A stretch of 64,000 bases of DNA from JALOLG01 sp963722415 (GTDB lineage Bacteria > Actinomycetota > Acidimicrobiia > Acidimicrobiales > Ilumatobacteraceae): contig CAVRNI010000039.1 of assembly GCA_963722415.1 (NCBI GenBank), forward strand, positions 124,001 to 188,000, given 5' to 3'. This document shows positions 44,076 to 56,431 of this stretch, piece by piece. How positions within the stretch are numbered: the first letter of the stretch is position 1; every line of letters begins with the position of its first letter. The position numbers and the translations under genes are program-made. The notes beneath the pieces were generated by a model. It had not been told where the DNA came from, made no database searches, and was given only the letters and a program-made list of their open reading frames with translations.

Positions 44076-45263
44076 GTGAGCACGCCGTTCCAGGAACCGG
44101 ACGCCGACTCCCTCCGGCCCGGCACCAAGGCGATCAACGCCGGGCGGCGCGCCAGCGGATCAGCCCTCGCGCCGGCACTCTGGGCTTCGAGCGTGTGGCA
44201 GTCGACGGGTCTCGACGATGCGCACGCACGGGCGACCGCGCTGCGCGGACGCGACTTCTACAGCCGGTACTCGAACCCGACCGTGCGTTCGTTCGAGGAG
44301 GCGATCGCCGATCTCGAGGGCGCCGACGACGCGTTGGCGTTCGCGTCGGGCATGGGGGCCCTGGCATCGACCGTGCTGGCGATCTGCTCGAGCGGCGACC
44401 ACATCGTCGCCCAGCGCCAGCTGTACGCGGGCACGATCGCGTTCCTGCAGGGCCCATGCGCACGGCTCGGCATCGAGCTGACGCTGGTCGACGGCATCGC
44501 GCCTGGGGCGTTCGCGGCCGCGGTGCAACCGGGACGCACGATGCTCGTGCTGGCCGAGACGCCGTCGAACCCGCGTCTCGAGCTCGTCGATCTCGACGAG
44601 CTGGCGGCGATCAGGGGCCCGTTGACCGTGGTCGACTCGACGTTCGCCACACCACTCGGCCAACAGCCGCTCGCCCACGGCGTCGACATCGTCGTGCACT
44701 CGGCGACGAAGGGCATCGCCGGCCACAACGACGCGACGCTCGGCGTGATCGCCGGCGAGCAGGAGCTCCTCGACGCGATCTGGTCGTACTCCGTGTCTGC
44801 ACGGCGCAACACCGTCGCCGTTCGACGCGCTCAACGCGTTGCGCGGCGTTCGGACGCTGGCGGTGCGGACCGCGCACCAGACGGCGTCGGCGCAGCGACT
44901 CGCGGAGTGGCTGTCCGACCATCCGTCGGTCGCGGCCGTTCACTACCCCGGGCTCGATCACGCACCCGCAGCACGACCTCGCCAAGCGCCAGATGCGGCA
45001 GGCCGGCACCGTGTTGGCGTTCGAGCTCACCGGTGGCGAGGCAGCGGCGCGGTCGTTGCTCGATCGGGTCGGTATCTGTCGGGTGGCCGCGTCGCTGGGG
45101 GGTCCCGAGACGCTGCTGTGCCACCCGGCGACATCGACCCACGTGAGCCTCACCGCCGACGAGCAGGCGGCGACCGGTGTCACGCCGGGACTGGTGCGGA
45201 TGTCCGTCGGTCTCGAGGACGCCGACGACCTCGTCGCCGACCTGACCATCGCGCTCTGTCTGA
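44076..45263 (+). CDS. PLP-dependent Cys/Met metabolism enzyme (cystathionine gamma-synthase/lyase-like), frameshifted
   Basis: A trans-sulfuration enzyme. The segments FYSRYSNPTVRSFEEAIADLEGA, FASGMGALA, AETPSNPRL, VVDSTFATPLGQQPLAHG and the lysine region VVHSATKGIAGHND (Schiff-base Lys) are in one frame. The C-terminal half lies in two other frames after shifts near 44822 and 44960 (LAEWLSDHPSVAAVHYPGL; AGTVLAFEL...VGICRVAASLGGPETLLCHPA). The end is uncertain, and a third shift may give a TGA at 45261-45263. The start is GTG at 44076, 7 bases after TACCGT. The exact reaction cannot be fixed. Confidence 0.82.
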
Positions 45264-45275
45264 TTCGAGCGCCGG

Positions 45276-45941
45276 CTACGAGCGTTCGCAGCGCGATGTG
45301 CCGTTGGGTTTTTCGTCGATCTGACCGTCGAGCTCCTCGGAGAGGCGTGACGTCGTCGTCGACGCGACGCAACTCGTGGATCACGGGGATGATCGAGATC
45401 AGGACGATCACGCCGATGATCGGCAACAGGTAGCGGTCGATGGACGGAACCGTCTCGCCGAGGATGTAGCCGGCGGTCGTGACCCCGCCGCCCCACAGAA
45501 TGCCGCCGGCGATGTTCCAGGCGAGGAACTTGCGATACGGCATGCGGACGATGCCGGCCATCACCGGAACGAACGTCCGCACGATCGGGACGAATCGGGC
45601 GATCAGCACAGCCTGCCCACCACGCCGGTTGAAGAAGCGCTCGGCCCGCACCACGTGCCGCCGTTGCGTGAACCACCGCTCGCGGGCGAGGAGCCGCGGC
45701 CCGGCGGCGCGCCCGATCGAGTATCCGACCTGGTCACCGAGGATCGCGGCGATCATGCACCCGACGACGATCAGCGCGAAGTTGAGCTCGCCCTGGGAGG
45801 CGAGCAGGCCGGCGGTGAACAGGAGCGAGTCACCCGGCAGGAAGAACCCGACGAGCAGCCCCGACTCGATGAACACGATCGTGAACAGCCCGATCGTGCC
45901 GAATGTCTCCAGCAGAGAATCCGGCGAGAGGCCGAGCGAGA

Positions 45942-45945
<4 letters not shown>
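45276..45945 (-). CDS. DedA-family membrane protein, C-terminus frameshifted
   Basis: A DedA/SNARE-associated-like membrane protein of about 220 residues. The family motifs are LFTIVFIESGLLVGFFLPGD, GDQVGYSIGRAAG, and the re-entrant FVPIVRTFVPVMAGIVRM. After VIHELRRVDDD a shift near 45340 is needed to reach a stop (TAG at 45278-45276) that leaves a short acidic tail. Members maintain membrane potential or flip undecaprenyl phosphate and other lipids. Its GTG start overlaps the stop of hppA (GTGA), so it is coupled with the proton-pumping pyrophosphatase. Confidence 0.85.
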
Positions 45946-48287
<2,342 letters not shown>

Positions 48288-48511
48288 TTGTCCTCCTGGT
48301 CACGGGACCGCGACGACGTGCCACCTCTGGTCCCTCGGCTCGCCGCGCCTCGCGGCTCATGGCTCGACGCGTCCGCAGCGCGAGCGGCGGGAACGCTAGC
48401 AGTGGTTCGTACAGACGGGACAAACGACCCGCACACGCGCGATGCGCGACGTAGGGCGCGCCGTGATGATCCGGGCGCGAGATTCGGGGCTCGCTGGCAT
48501 GATGCAACCCG

Positions 48512-49075
48512 GTGGAATTCCTCGGCGCCGTCCTGATTGCGTTCGGCGTCGTGTTCGTTGCCGAGTTGGGCGACAAGACCCAGCTCTTGGCGCTCAACTT
48601 CGGGGCGCGCTATCCGCTCCGGGTGGTCGTCGTCGGTCTCGCTCTCGGATACGCGGCGGCCGGAGCTGTCGCGGCGCTGGTCGGCGGCGTGCTCGGCGCC
48701 GCCCTGCCCGACCGCCCGTTGGCGATCGGCGGCGGCATCGTCTTCCTGGTGTTCGCCGTCCTGTCGCTTCGCGAAGGCTCGAGTGAGGAGACGACACGCA
48801 TCGTGCGCACGTCCTCCGCGATCGCCTCGATCGCGATCACGATCGCGATCGCCGAGTTCGGCGACAAGACGCAACTCGCGACCGCCACCCTGGCGGCGCG
48901 TGGCCATCCGTTCGCGACGTGGCTCGGTGCGACCGGTGGTGAGGTCGCGGCGGGATTCATCGGTGCCGTCGCCGGCAGCACGATCGGGAGCCGACTGCAT
49001 CCCGACGTGCTGCGGTACGCGTCGGCAGCGATGTTCGCGATCTTCGGCGTCGTGATGTTGCTGACCGCGCTGTGA
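48512..49075 (+). CDS. UPF0016/GDT1-family divalent cation transporter
   Basis: A 187-residue membrane protein of about six segments. Both halves contain the family motif E-x-G-D-K-T-Q (VAELGDKTQLLAL and IAEFGDKTQLATA), which coordinates Mn2+ or Ca2+. Bacterial members (MneA and others) export manganese. The start is GTG at 48512, 8 bases after CATGAT. It is divergent from hppA. Confidence 0.92.
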   Translation: MEFLGAVLIAFGVVFVAELGDKTQLLALNFGARYPLRVVVVGLALGYAAAGAVAALVGGVLGAALPDRPLAIGGGIVFLVFAVLSLREGSSEETTRIVRTSSAIASIAITIAIAEFGDKTQLATATLAARGHPFATWLGATGGEVAAGFIGAVAGSTIGSRLHPDVLRYASAAMFAIFGVVMLLTAL

Positions 49076-49093
49076 CCGGCGATCAGCCGTGGT

Positions 49094-51250
49094 TCAGGAG
49101 ATTCCGTCGAGCGCCCACAGCCGCACGGTGCCGTCGCTCGATCCCGACGCGAGCTGCGTGTCGTCGGCCGAGAACGCCACTGTCAGCACAGGTGCGGTGT
49201 GACCCGGCAGCTGGGCCACGAGCTCGCCCGTCGCGGTGGACCACAACTCGACGGAGTTGTCGTCGCCGCCGGACGCGACGAGCGCGCCGTCTCGGGAGAT
49301 CGCCAGCTCGGCGAGGCGATTCTTCTGGCCGGCGAACGTACGGAGGACCGAGCCGTCGTCGACGTCGATCACGCTGACGACGCCCACGACATCGCTGACG
49401 ACGAGCGATTGACCATCGCCAGCGAACACCATCGACCAGTAACCGCCCGGCGGCGTCGCGTACTCCTGCAACAGTTGGTGATCGGATACCGACCAGACGC
49501 GCATCGTCGAGTCGTCGGACGCGGTCACCAGGCGCTCACCATCCGGCGAGAACGCGAGGTCGGTCACGGTGCTCGCATGCGGCGGGAACGTGTGCAGGAT
49601 CACGCCGTCGGACGGGTCGTAGAGAGAAACCGTGAAGTCGTGCGAGTTGGCGGCCATCAGCTGGCCGTCGGGCGAGAACCGCACTTCGTTGCGGAAGAAG
49701 GCGCAGCCGGCGACCGTCTCGGCCTCTCCGCCGAACTGTGCGGCCTCACCACCGGAGCCGGCATCGAAGATCGTCACCGTGTCGTCGAACGACTCCGGCC
49801 CGCGCCGCTCGCCCATCGCACTTGCCACCTCGGTCGAGTCCGGCGAGAAGGCGACCGAGTCGACGTTGCCGCGTGGCTGATCGAACGATCGGATGACTGC
49901 GCCGGTGCCGTCGATCGTCTCGACGAGACCGCTCGAGGTCGCGAGTGCGACACCCGATCCGTCCGGCGCGAACGCGACGCTGTTGACGACGCCGACGCCG
50001 TCGACGACCACGGCGGCGGGCGCCGACACGGAGGTCGAGCATCCGCGGCGATGTCCCAACGCCGAACCACTCCGAAGAAGTCGACTGTCGTCACGGTGTT
50101 TCCGTCGGGCGCCACGGTGACATCGACGAGCGTGGTGCCTGGTTCGCCCATCGTCGTCAGCCGGTTCCCGTCGCGATCCCACACGTCGATCGTGCCGTCC
50201 TGGAGCGACCGTCACGATAGCCTCGCCATCGCCGATGGGGAACACGCGACAGCACCGGCGTCTCGGCCGGCAGATCGACGTCAGCAGTTGCTCCCCCGAC
50301 GTGCTCCACAGCGTCGTCGCCGGTCCGTCGGCGGCGAGCACGCGATCGTCCGGCCCGAACGCCCACGGCGATTGACCGCCGCCGTCGACGAGCGGGATGG
50401 TGCCGGCGAGCGCTGCCGTTGTCGACGTCCCAGATCGCGACCAGCGCCTCGAACGGGTCGGCACGCGATCGCGGTCACGACGCCGACATACTTACCGCTC
50501 GGCGACGCCACGCGCGTCCGACGCGTTGACGCCGTCGACACCCGTGAGGTCGAAGACCGTCGACGCCTTCGGCGCGCGACATCGCGATCTGTGCGCCGTC
50601 GGCGCTCCCGACAGGTACGACGATCCACGAGCCGTCCGGCGCGATCGCAGCCGGACCGAGTGGCCCTTCGCTCGCACTCGGCCAACACCGACGGCGCCGA
50701 GCCGTCGATCGGCACGCGGGTCACCGACGCCGCTGTGCTCACGACGACAGCCGACCCGTCTGGCAAGAACTCCATGCCGCGACCGGACCGCTCGGCTGCG
50801 AACGGAACCCCGACGACCTGCCCGGTCGTCAGGTCCCAGACGTTCACCGTGCTCGATGAGCTCACCGGCGATCGCGAGCAGGCGTCCGTCGCGCGGTCAG
50901 CGCCATGCGTGCGGACCGCTCGGCGAAATCACCGCCGATTCGGACGCGGTGCCATCGTCTCGCGTACAGCGAGATCTCGACCGTCGTCACGACGGCCGTG
51001 CGTTTGCCGACCGGGTCGTAGCGGGCGAGCGTCGCCCGCCCCGTCCCCCAGCGTGCGAGCGAGCTCGCGGCGAGCGCCGCCGGCGCCGACCGCCTGCGAC
51101 TCGCCGTCCACGCGGTGGCCGTCGGCGCGCGGCGACGACGGTGTCGTCCACCGCCGTCGGTCGGCGTCGGGGTCCGACGTCGAGGAGCAGCCGGCGATGA
51201 GCAGCGATGCACGCCGCGATCAGCACACGGGGGCGCGGCGCAGATCGCAC
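49094..51250 (-). pseudogene. WD40 beta-propeller lipoprotein, many frameshifts
   Basis: A plausible start is GTG 51250, 6 bases after TACCTT. After one repaired base it reads a signal peptide with lipobox LLIAGC. WD40-type blades follow, most clearly in the last kilobase (VTDLAFSPDGERLVTASDDSTMRVWS, then DGALVASGGDDNSVELWS, then DTQLASGSSDGTVRLWA), with the typical S.DG....S...D..V.LW spacing. At least eight frame changes are needed between 49990 and 51210. The last 900 bp (49094-50040) are in one frame. Density this high suggests either a dead gene or a poor stretch of sequence. Confidence 0.7.
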
Positions 51251-51332
51251 GACGTCAAGGTACCGACTCGTCACGCATCGCCACCGTCGCCCCGGCGATC
51301 CCCATGTGCGGCGCTCGGCATCCGAAGCGCAT

Positions 51333-52001
51333 TCAGCTGTAGAACGGGTTCTCGCCGGATGCGTGGTCGGTGAGGTCCTTCACTCGTTGGACGCCTTCGA
51401 TGGCTTCGCTGAGCATCGTCTGGACACCGTCGAGCATCGTCATCTTGCTCATCGAGCAGCCGTGGCACCCGCCGCCCATCGTCAGGTAGGCGGTGCCCTC
51501 ACCGTCGTGACCCACGTAGCTGACGAAACCGCCGTGCGCGGCGAGCGCCGGGTTGACCTCGCCGGTGATCATCGCTTCGATCTCGGCCGACAGGGCGTCG
51601 TCGTTGGTCAGGCCCTCGATGGTCGGCGCCACCGGTCGGTTGGGATTGCGGATCACGAGACCCTGGTTGTCGTTGTGGTCGAGCGTCGCGCCCTGCAACA
51701 GCTCGACGTCGTTGCCGGGGATGATCACCTTCAGCCCATCGTGGGTGCGGACCTCGTCGGTGAACGCGGCCGTCAGGTACTCGTCGAAGCTGAGGTCGTA
51801 CCGGAAGTCCTCGCCCGGAGCCGACGCGAGGGCGAGGCGGAGCCCGAGCTTGTCGGCGTCGGGTTCCTCGTCACGCATCTTGACCAGCTCGGCGAGCGCG
51901 GCGGGCGTGATCGTGACGATCGGCTCGCTCGGGGCGGCGCTGTCTCGTGACGTCGCCAAGGGTGACGTCGGCCCGTTGGTGAGAGCTTCGAGCGGACTCA
52001 T
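51333..52001 (-). CDS. NfuA-like iron-sulfur cluster protein
   Basis: A 222-residue protein. An A-type-like N-terminal domain (VTITPAALAELVKM, LGLRLALASAPGEDFRYDLSFD, without the usual cysteine ligands) is joined to a C-terminal NifU domain with the CxxC site in GGGCHGCSMSKMTM. It probably carries 4Fe-4S clusters to apo-proteins. The start is ATG at 52001, 7 bases after TAGCCT. It is divergent from the mycothiol-dependent protein gene. Confidence 0.88.
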   Translation of the reverse strand: MSPLEALTNGPTSPLATSRDSAAPSEPIVTITPAALAELVKMRDEEPDADKLGLRLALASAPGEDFRYDLSFDEYLTAAFTDEVRTHDGLKVIIPGNDVELLQGATLDHNDNQGLVIRNPNRPVAPTIEGLTNDDALSAEIEAMITGEVNPALAAHGGFVSYVGHDGEGTAYLTMGGGCHGCSMSKMTMLDGVQTMLSEAIEGVQRVKDLTDHASGENPFYS

Positions 52002-52008
52002 CGCCTTC

Positions 52009-52018
52009 AGGCTACCGT
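52009..52018. promoter_or_regulatory. Overlapping divergent -10 boxes (NfuA-like / MDMPI-like)
   Basis: TAGCCT on the minus strand (52014 to 52009) and TACCGT on the plus strand (52013-52018) share the central TA. They lie 7 and 8 bases from the ATG at 52001 and the GTG at 52027. The layout is the same as at 24195-24204. Confidence 0.6.
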
Positions 52019-52026
52019 CGCCCTTC

Positions 52027-52756
52027 GTGATCACCGAGGCGTACCTCGACCACATCCGAGCCGACGTCGACCGGTTCGCCGCAGCGCTCGAACGCGGTCC
52101 CCTCGACGCCCCGATCGCCGCCTGTCCCGGCTGGGACCTCGCCCGACTCGCGGCGCACCTCGGCAGCGTCCACCGCTGGGCCCGCCTGGCCGTGCTCGAA
52201 GCCGCACCACCGGCCGCGACGCCGCGTCCGGATCCCGACACCGACTGGGTGCCGTGGCTCAGGGAGGGCGCCGAGGCGCTCGTCGAGGCGCTCGCGTCGG
52301 TCGACCTCGATGGGCCGACCTGGCACCCGTTCCCGGTTGCCCAGGTCGCACGCGTGTGGCCGAGACGCCAGGCGCAGGAGACCGTGGTCCACCGCTGGGA
52401 CGCCGAGGCGGCGGTCGGCTCGCCGTCTCCGATCGACCCGGAACTGGCGAGCGACGGCATCGACGAGTACTTCGAGATCGCCCTGCCTCGACTCACCGTG
52501 CGCGAACACGTCCAGCTCCCGCCCGGCAGCTTCCACGTCCACTGCACCGACGTCGCCGGCGAATGGCTGGTCGCCGCGCGACGACGACGGGCTCAGTGTC
52601 ACGCGTCAGCACGCCAAGGGCGATGCCGCGCTGCGCGGCCCGGCCGAGGCGATCCTGCTGCGGCTGTGGAACCGCGACAGCACACGAGCCGCCGAGCTCG
52701 ACGAGGTCGGCGACCCCGCCATCGCCGCCGCCTGGCTCGCCCTCCCCGGCATGTAG
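52027..52756 (+). CDS. Mycothiol-dependent maleylpyruvate isomerase-family protein, frameshifted
   Basis: A DinB-like four-helix bundle of the MDMPI group. The N-terminal helix FAAALERGPLDAPIAACPGWDLARLAAHLGSVHRW carries the metal-binding His, and QETVVHRWDAE is the second site, as in mycothiol-dependent enzymes of actinobacteria. A one-base shift near 52577 is needed to continue as DDDGLSVTRQHAKGDAALRG to the stop. The restored length is about 243 residues. The reaction is unknown. Confidence 0.8.
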
Positions 52757-52782
52757 TCCCCCTGCGCGACACCGGTGCCCAT

Positions 52783-52839
52783 TTCGGACTGTCCGAATCA
52801 ATGCACCACCGTCGGCGCGCTCAAATCGTTCTGTCCGAA
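52783..52839 (+). repeat. Palindromic repeat, family B, copy 4
   Basis: TTCGGACTGTCCGAA begins and TTCTGTCCGAA ends this element between two convergent genes. It is most like copy 1 (same central CACCACCGTCGG), about 20 kb away. Confidence 0.85.
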
Positions 52840-52907
52840 AGCGCGCGGGAGTGACGCCGACGGGGACGCACGACGCGTCGACGGTCGGCGCGCGGTCGGC
52901 GGGGTCG

Positions 52908-53684
52908 CTAGCGGGTGGTGCCGCCGCCGTCGACTTCGATGCGTTGGCCGGTGACGTAGCCGGCGGCGTCGGTGCACAGCCAGAGGACGACCTCGGCGAC
53001 GTCGACCGGCTGGCACACGCGGCCGAACGGCGACGCGGCGTCGAGGGAGCGCAGGTCGGCCAGATCGCGGTTGCCGGTGAACGCTCGGGCCAGACGCACG
53101 CCCATCTCGGTCTCGACGAGCCCGGGCGCCACGACGTTGACGTGGATCCCGTGCTCGCGCTCCTCGTGGGCGAGCGTGCGCGCCAACGCCTCCAGGGCGG
53201 CCTTGCCCATGTTGTAGGGCGCACCGTTGGCCGCCATGTGGGTGGTCGCGACGGACGAGATCATGACGATGTCGCCACGCGGGCGTTGCCGCATCGACGG
53301 CAGCACGAGCCGGGCGGCGTGATGCGCACCGAAGGCATGTACCCGCACGACGCGCTCCATCTCGTCGGGGTCCGTGTCGGCGACGGATCGTCCACGCGAC
53401 GCGATTCCCGCGTTGCACACCAGGACATCGACGTAGCCGAAGTCGGCCACGACGGCGTCGACCATCGCCGCCACACCTGACGGGTCGTCGACCGATGCTG
53501 AATACGCCTTCGCCGATCCACCCGCGGCGGTGATCGACTCGACCGTCTCGGCGGCGGCATCCGCGTCGCGTCGGTAGTTGACGGCCACGGTCGCGCCCTC
53601 GGCGGCCAGCAGCTCGCAGATGCTCCGGCCGATTCCACGTCCACCGCCGGTCACCAGCGCAACCCGGCCATCCAGTCTCCCCAT
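52908..53684 (-). CDS. Short-chain dehydrogenase/reductase
   Basis: A classical SDR of 258 residues. TGGGRGIG is the cofactor loop, NAG is in VLVCNAGIAS, the catalytic Ser is in ISSVATT and the Tyr-Lys pair is in YNMGK; the PGLVETEM segment and a final GQRIEVDGGG follow. It resembles 3-oxoacyl-ACP reductase-like enzymes, but the substrate is unknown. The start is ATG at 53684; upstream extensions are basic and unlikely. It is divergent from the cation transporter gene by 16 bp. Confidence 0.9.
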   Translation of the reverse strand: MGRLDGRVALVTGGGRGIGRSICELLAAEGATVAVNYRRDADAAAETVESITAAGGSAKAYSASVDDPSGVAAMVDAVVADFGYVDVLVCNAGIASRGRSVADTDPDEMERVVRVHAFGAHHAARLVLPSMRQRPRGDIVMISSVATTHMAANGAPYNMGKAALEALARTLAHEEREHGIHVNVVAPGLVETEMGVRLARAFTGNRDLADLRSLDAASPFGRVCQPVDVAEVVLWLCTDAAGYVTGQRIEVDGGGTTR

Positions 53685-53700
53685 GTGCCAACCTTGGCGT

Positions 53701-54624
53701 GTGACGGACGGCAGCCGCAAGGCGATCATCGCGGCCTTCTTCGCCAACCTCGGCATCGCCCTCGCCAAGTTCGTCGGCTACCTGCTGACATCGTCGGCGG
53801 GCCTGCTCGCCGAGGCCGCGCACTCCCTCGCCGATACGGGCAACCAGGGGCTGCTGCTGCTCGGCGGCAAGCGGGCCCGGCGGGAGGCCGACGTCGAGCA
53901 TCCGTTCGGTTACGGGCGGGAACGGTACTTCTGGGCGTTCGTGGTCGCCCTCGTGCTGTTCTCGATGGGTGGGCTGTTCGCGCTCTACGAGGGCATCTCG
54001 AAGGTGCGTCATCCGCACGAGACGGAGAACCTCTACATCGCCGTCGGGATCCTGCTGTTCGCGATCGTGCTCGAGTCGTACTCGCTGCGCACGGCGGTCA
54101 AGGAGTCCCGGCATGTCAAACCGAAGACGATGGGGTGGTGGAGGTTCATCCGCACCGCCAAGCAGCCCGAACTGCCCGTCGTGCTGCTCGAGGACATCGG
54201 CGCCGAGATCGGCCTGTTCTTCGCCCTGAGCGGCGTCGTGATCGCCGCGGCGACCGGCGACCCGCGGTGGGACGCCGTCGGGTCGATCGCGATCGGCCTG
54301 CTGCTCGTGACGATCGCCATCGTGCTGGCGATCGAGACCAAGGGCCTGCTGATCGGCGAGTCGGCAGGGACCGTCGAACGAGGAGCGATCGTCGACGCCA
54401 TCGAGGGCGGGGAGCACGTCGAGCGCCTGATCCACATCCGTACGGAGCACCTCGGACCGGACGAGATCCTCGTCGCGGCCAAAGTGGAGTTCGACACCGC
54501 CCTCACGTTCACCGAGTTGGCGGCAGCGATCGACGGCGTCGAGGCCCGGATCCGCGAGGCCGTCCCGATCGCCCGCCTGATCTATCTCGAACCCGACGTC
54601 CACCGCGCCCCGTCGACCGGGTGA
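53701..54624 (+). CDS. Cation diffusion facilitator transporter
   Basis: A 307-residue CDF protein with about six transmembrane segments. The metal site AEAAHSLADTGNQ (H-x3-D) is in helix 2 and the E/D pair LLEDIGAEIG is in helix 5, with a cytoplasmic C-terminal domain (VERLIHIRTEHLGPDEILVAAKVEF). It probably exports Zn2+ or a similar ion. The start is GTG at 53701. Its stop overlaps the EamA gene start (GTGA). Confidence 0.9.
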   Translation: MTDGSRKAIIAAFFANLGIALAKFVGYLLTSSAGLLAEAAHSLADTGNQGLLLLGGKRARREADVEHPFGYGRERYFWAFVVALVLFSMGGLFALYEGISKVRHPHETENLYIAVGILLFAIVLESYSLRTAVKESRHVKPKTMGWWRFIRTAKQPELPVVLLEDIGAEIGLFFALSGVVIAAATGDPRWDAVGSIAIGLLLVTIAIVLAIETKGLLIGESAGTVERGAIVDAIEGGEHVERLIHIRTEHLGPDEILVAAKVEFDTALTFTELAAAIDGVEARIREAVPIARLIYLEPDVHRAPSTG

Positions 54625-55604
54625 TTCCTCCACACGTCGACGACGGGCCGGCGGCGCCTGGCACGACGCGCCCACTCGGCGTGTTGGCAGTGCTCGGCGC
54701 GATCGTCTCGTTCTCGATCAGCTACGCGCTCGTCAAGTGGGCCCACACACCAGGATCGGTCATCGCGTTCTGGCGCATGTTGTGGGCTGCCGTGTTGTGG
54801 TGGGTCGTCCTCGTCGCCTGGCGCGCCCGCACCGGCGCCCCGTTCCCCACCGCCGCGACATGGAAGAAGGTGCTCGTGCCGGCGATCTTCTTCGGCGCCA
54901 ACATCACCCTCCTCTTCACCGCGGTGACGAAGACGAGCGTCGCCCATTCGGAGTTCATCTCGTCGCTGTCGCCGCTGCTCCTGGTGCCGGCCGGTGCGCT
55001 GCTGTTCAAGGAACGGCCGAACTGGACGGCGATGCGGTGGGGCGTGCTGTCCCTCGTCGGGATCGTGATCGTGCTGTTCTTCGGACCGGCGAAGGGCACG
55101 GCCACCGTCGAAGGTGATCTGCTCATGATCGTCGTCCTCCTCGTGTGGGTCGGCTATCTGCTGTCGTCGAAACAGGTCCGTGCCACTGGTGTCGACACGC
55201 TGGACTTCATGGCGTGCCTGATGCCGCTCGGGTTGATCACGACGGTGCCGATCACGCTCGCGATCGACGGTGACGAGCTCTGGCCGATCAGTGCCCGCGG
55301 GTGGTTCGTCATCGGCGTGCTGACGGTGTTGACCGGCATGGTGGCGCACGGCCTCTTGGCCTACGCCCATCGCACCGTGCCGCTGGGGACGGTCGGTGTG
55401 CTCCAGGTCGGACAGCCGGCGTTGTCGGTGACGTGGGCATGGCTGATCGTCAACGAGCGGATCGCGCCGGCCCAGGTGCCCGGGATGGTGCTCGTGATCC
55501 TCGGCCAGGCGCTGTTCGTCACCACCAGCCAACGCTCGGTCCGAGGTGTCGAAGGCGGTCCCCGGCTGGTAGGGAGTGTGCGTGCGAATCCTCGTGACGA
55601 ATGA
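54621..55604 (+). CDS. EamA-family transporter (drug/metabolite type)
   Basis: A 327-residue membrane protein with about ten hydrophobic segments, made of two EamA repeats (FSISYALVKWAHTPGSVIAFWRMLWAA; FFGANITLLFTAVTKTSVAHSEFISSLSPLL; a second set at LLAYAHRTVPLGTVGVLQVGQPAL). The substrate is unknown. It begins at GTG 54621 inside the stop of the CDF gene and ends inside the surE start, so CDF, EamA and surE form a run of overlapping genes. Confidence 0.88.
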   Translation: MIPPHVDDGPAAPGTTRPLGVLAVLGAIVSFSISYALVKWAHTPGSVIAFWRMLWAAVLWWVVLVAWRARTGAPFPTAATWKKVLVPAIFFGANITLLFTAVTKTSVAHSEFISSLSPLLLVPAGALLFKERPNWTAMRWGVLSLVGIVIVLFFGPAKGTATVEGDLLMIVVLLVWVGYLLSSKQVRATGVDTLDFMACLMPLGLITTVPITLAIDGDELWPISARGWFVIGVLTVLTGMVAHGLLAYAHRTVPLGTVGVLQVGQPALSVTWAWLIVNERIAPAQVPGMVLVILGQALFVTTSQRSVRGVEGGPRLVGSVRANPRDE

Positions 55605-56412
55605 CGACGGCATCGACTCGGTCGGGCTGCATGTGCTGGCGCGGACGATGTGCAACCACGGCGATGTCGTCGTCGTGGCACCCGATCGGGAGTATTCGGG
55701 TTCCAGCGCATCGGTCGGCGCGCTGCACCTGATGCGGCCCGAAGTCCACCGGGTGAACATGAGCGACGTCCCCGAGACGTGGACGTTGAACGGGCCGCCG
55801 GCGCTGTGCGTGATGTTCGCCCGTCTCGGCGCGTTCGGGCTGCCGTTCGATCTGGTCGTGTCCGGCATCAACCCCGGCGCGAATGTCGGGCGCGCGGTCT
55901 ACCACTCGGGCACCGTCGGCGCCTGCCTGACCGCCCGCATCGGTGGGATCAGCGGTGTCGCGGTGAGCCAGGCGGTCACCGGCTTCGGCGTCGAGGGTCA
56001 GGGCTGGGACGAGATGATCGCCAACCAGCAATGGGAGTCGGCGGCTGCCGTCGCCGACGTCGTCGTCGGCGCTCTCGTCGCCGACATGCCGGTCGAGCCG
56101 GTCGTGGTCAACCTCAACGTGCCGAACCTGCCGCTCGACAAGATCGACGGCTGGACGGAGGCCGAGGTGGGCCTCGTCCCGCCCCGCGCCGTCGCGACGG
56201 CGCTGCTCGAGCCGATCGTCGGCCACGAGGACGCCTACAACGTCCGCATGGCATGGGGTGAGGAGGCCGACCTGCCACCCGGTTCCGATGGCGCGGTCAT
56301 CCGCGACGATCGCATCGCGGTGACCTACCTGAGCCGTCTCGTCGCCGAACGCCGCTCCGACATCTCCGGCGCGTCAGCGGCGCTCGACCGGCTGGTCAGC
56401 AACGGAGGTTGA
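55582..56412 (+). CDS. surE: 5'/3'-nucleotidase SurE
   Basis: Metal-dependent phosphatase of nucleoside monophosphates. The N-terminal metal motif RILVTNDDGIDSVGL, VVAPDREYSGSSAS, FDLVVSGINPGANVG and YHSGTVGACLTA are all diagnostic. It has 276 residues, counting from GTG 55582; an alternative GTG at 55576 adds two residues. GGGAG lies just upstream, and the start overlaps the end of the EamA gene. Confidence 0.95.
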   Translation: MRILVTNDDGIDSVGLHVLARTMCNHGDVVVVAPDREYSGSSASVGALHLMRPEVHRVNMSDVPETWTLNGPPALCVMFARLGAFGLPFDLVVSGINPGANVGRAVYHSGTVGACLTARIGGISGVAVSQAVTGFGVEGQGWDEMIANQQWESAAAVADVVVGALVADMPVEPVVVNLNVPNLPLDKIDGWTEAEVGLVPPRAVATALLEPIVGHEDAYNVRMAWGEEADLPPGSDGAVIRDDRIAVTYLSRLVAERRSDISGASAALDRLVSNGG

Positions 56413-56431
56413 AGACCGCGACGCCATCGCC

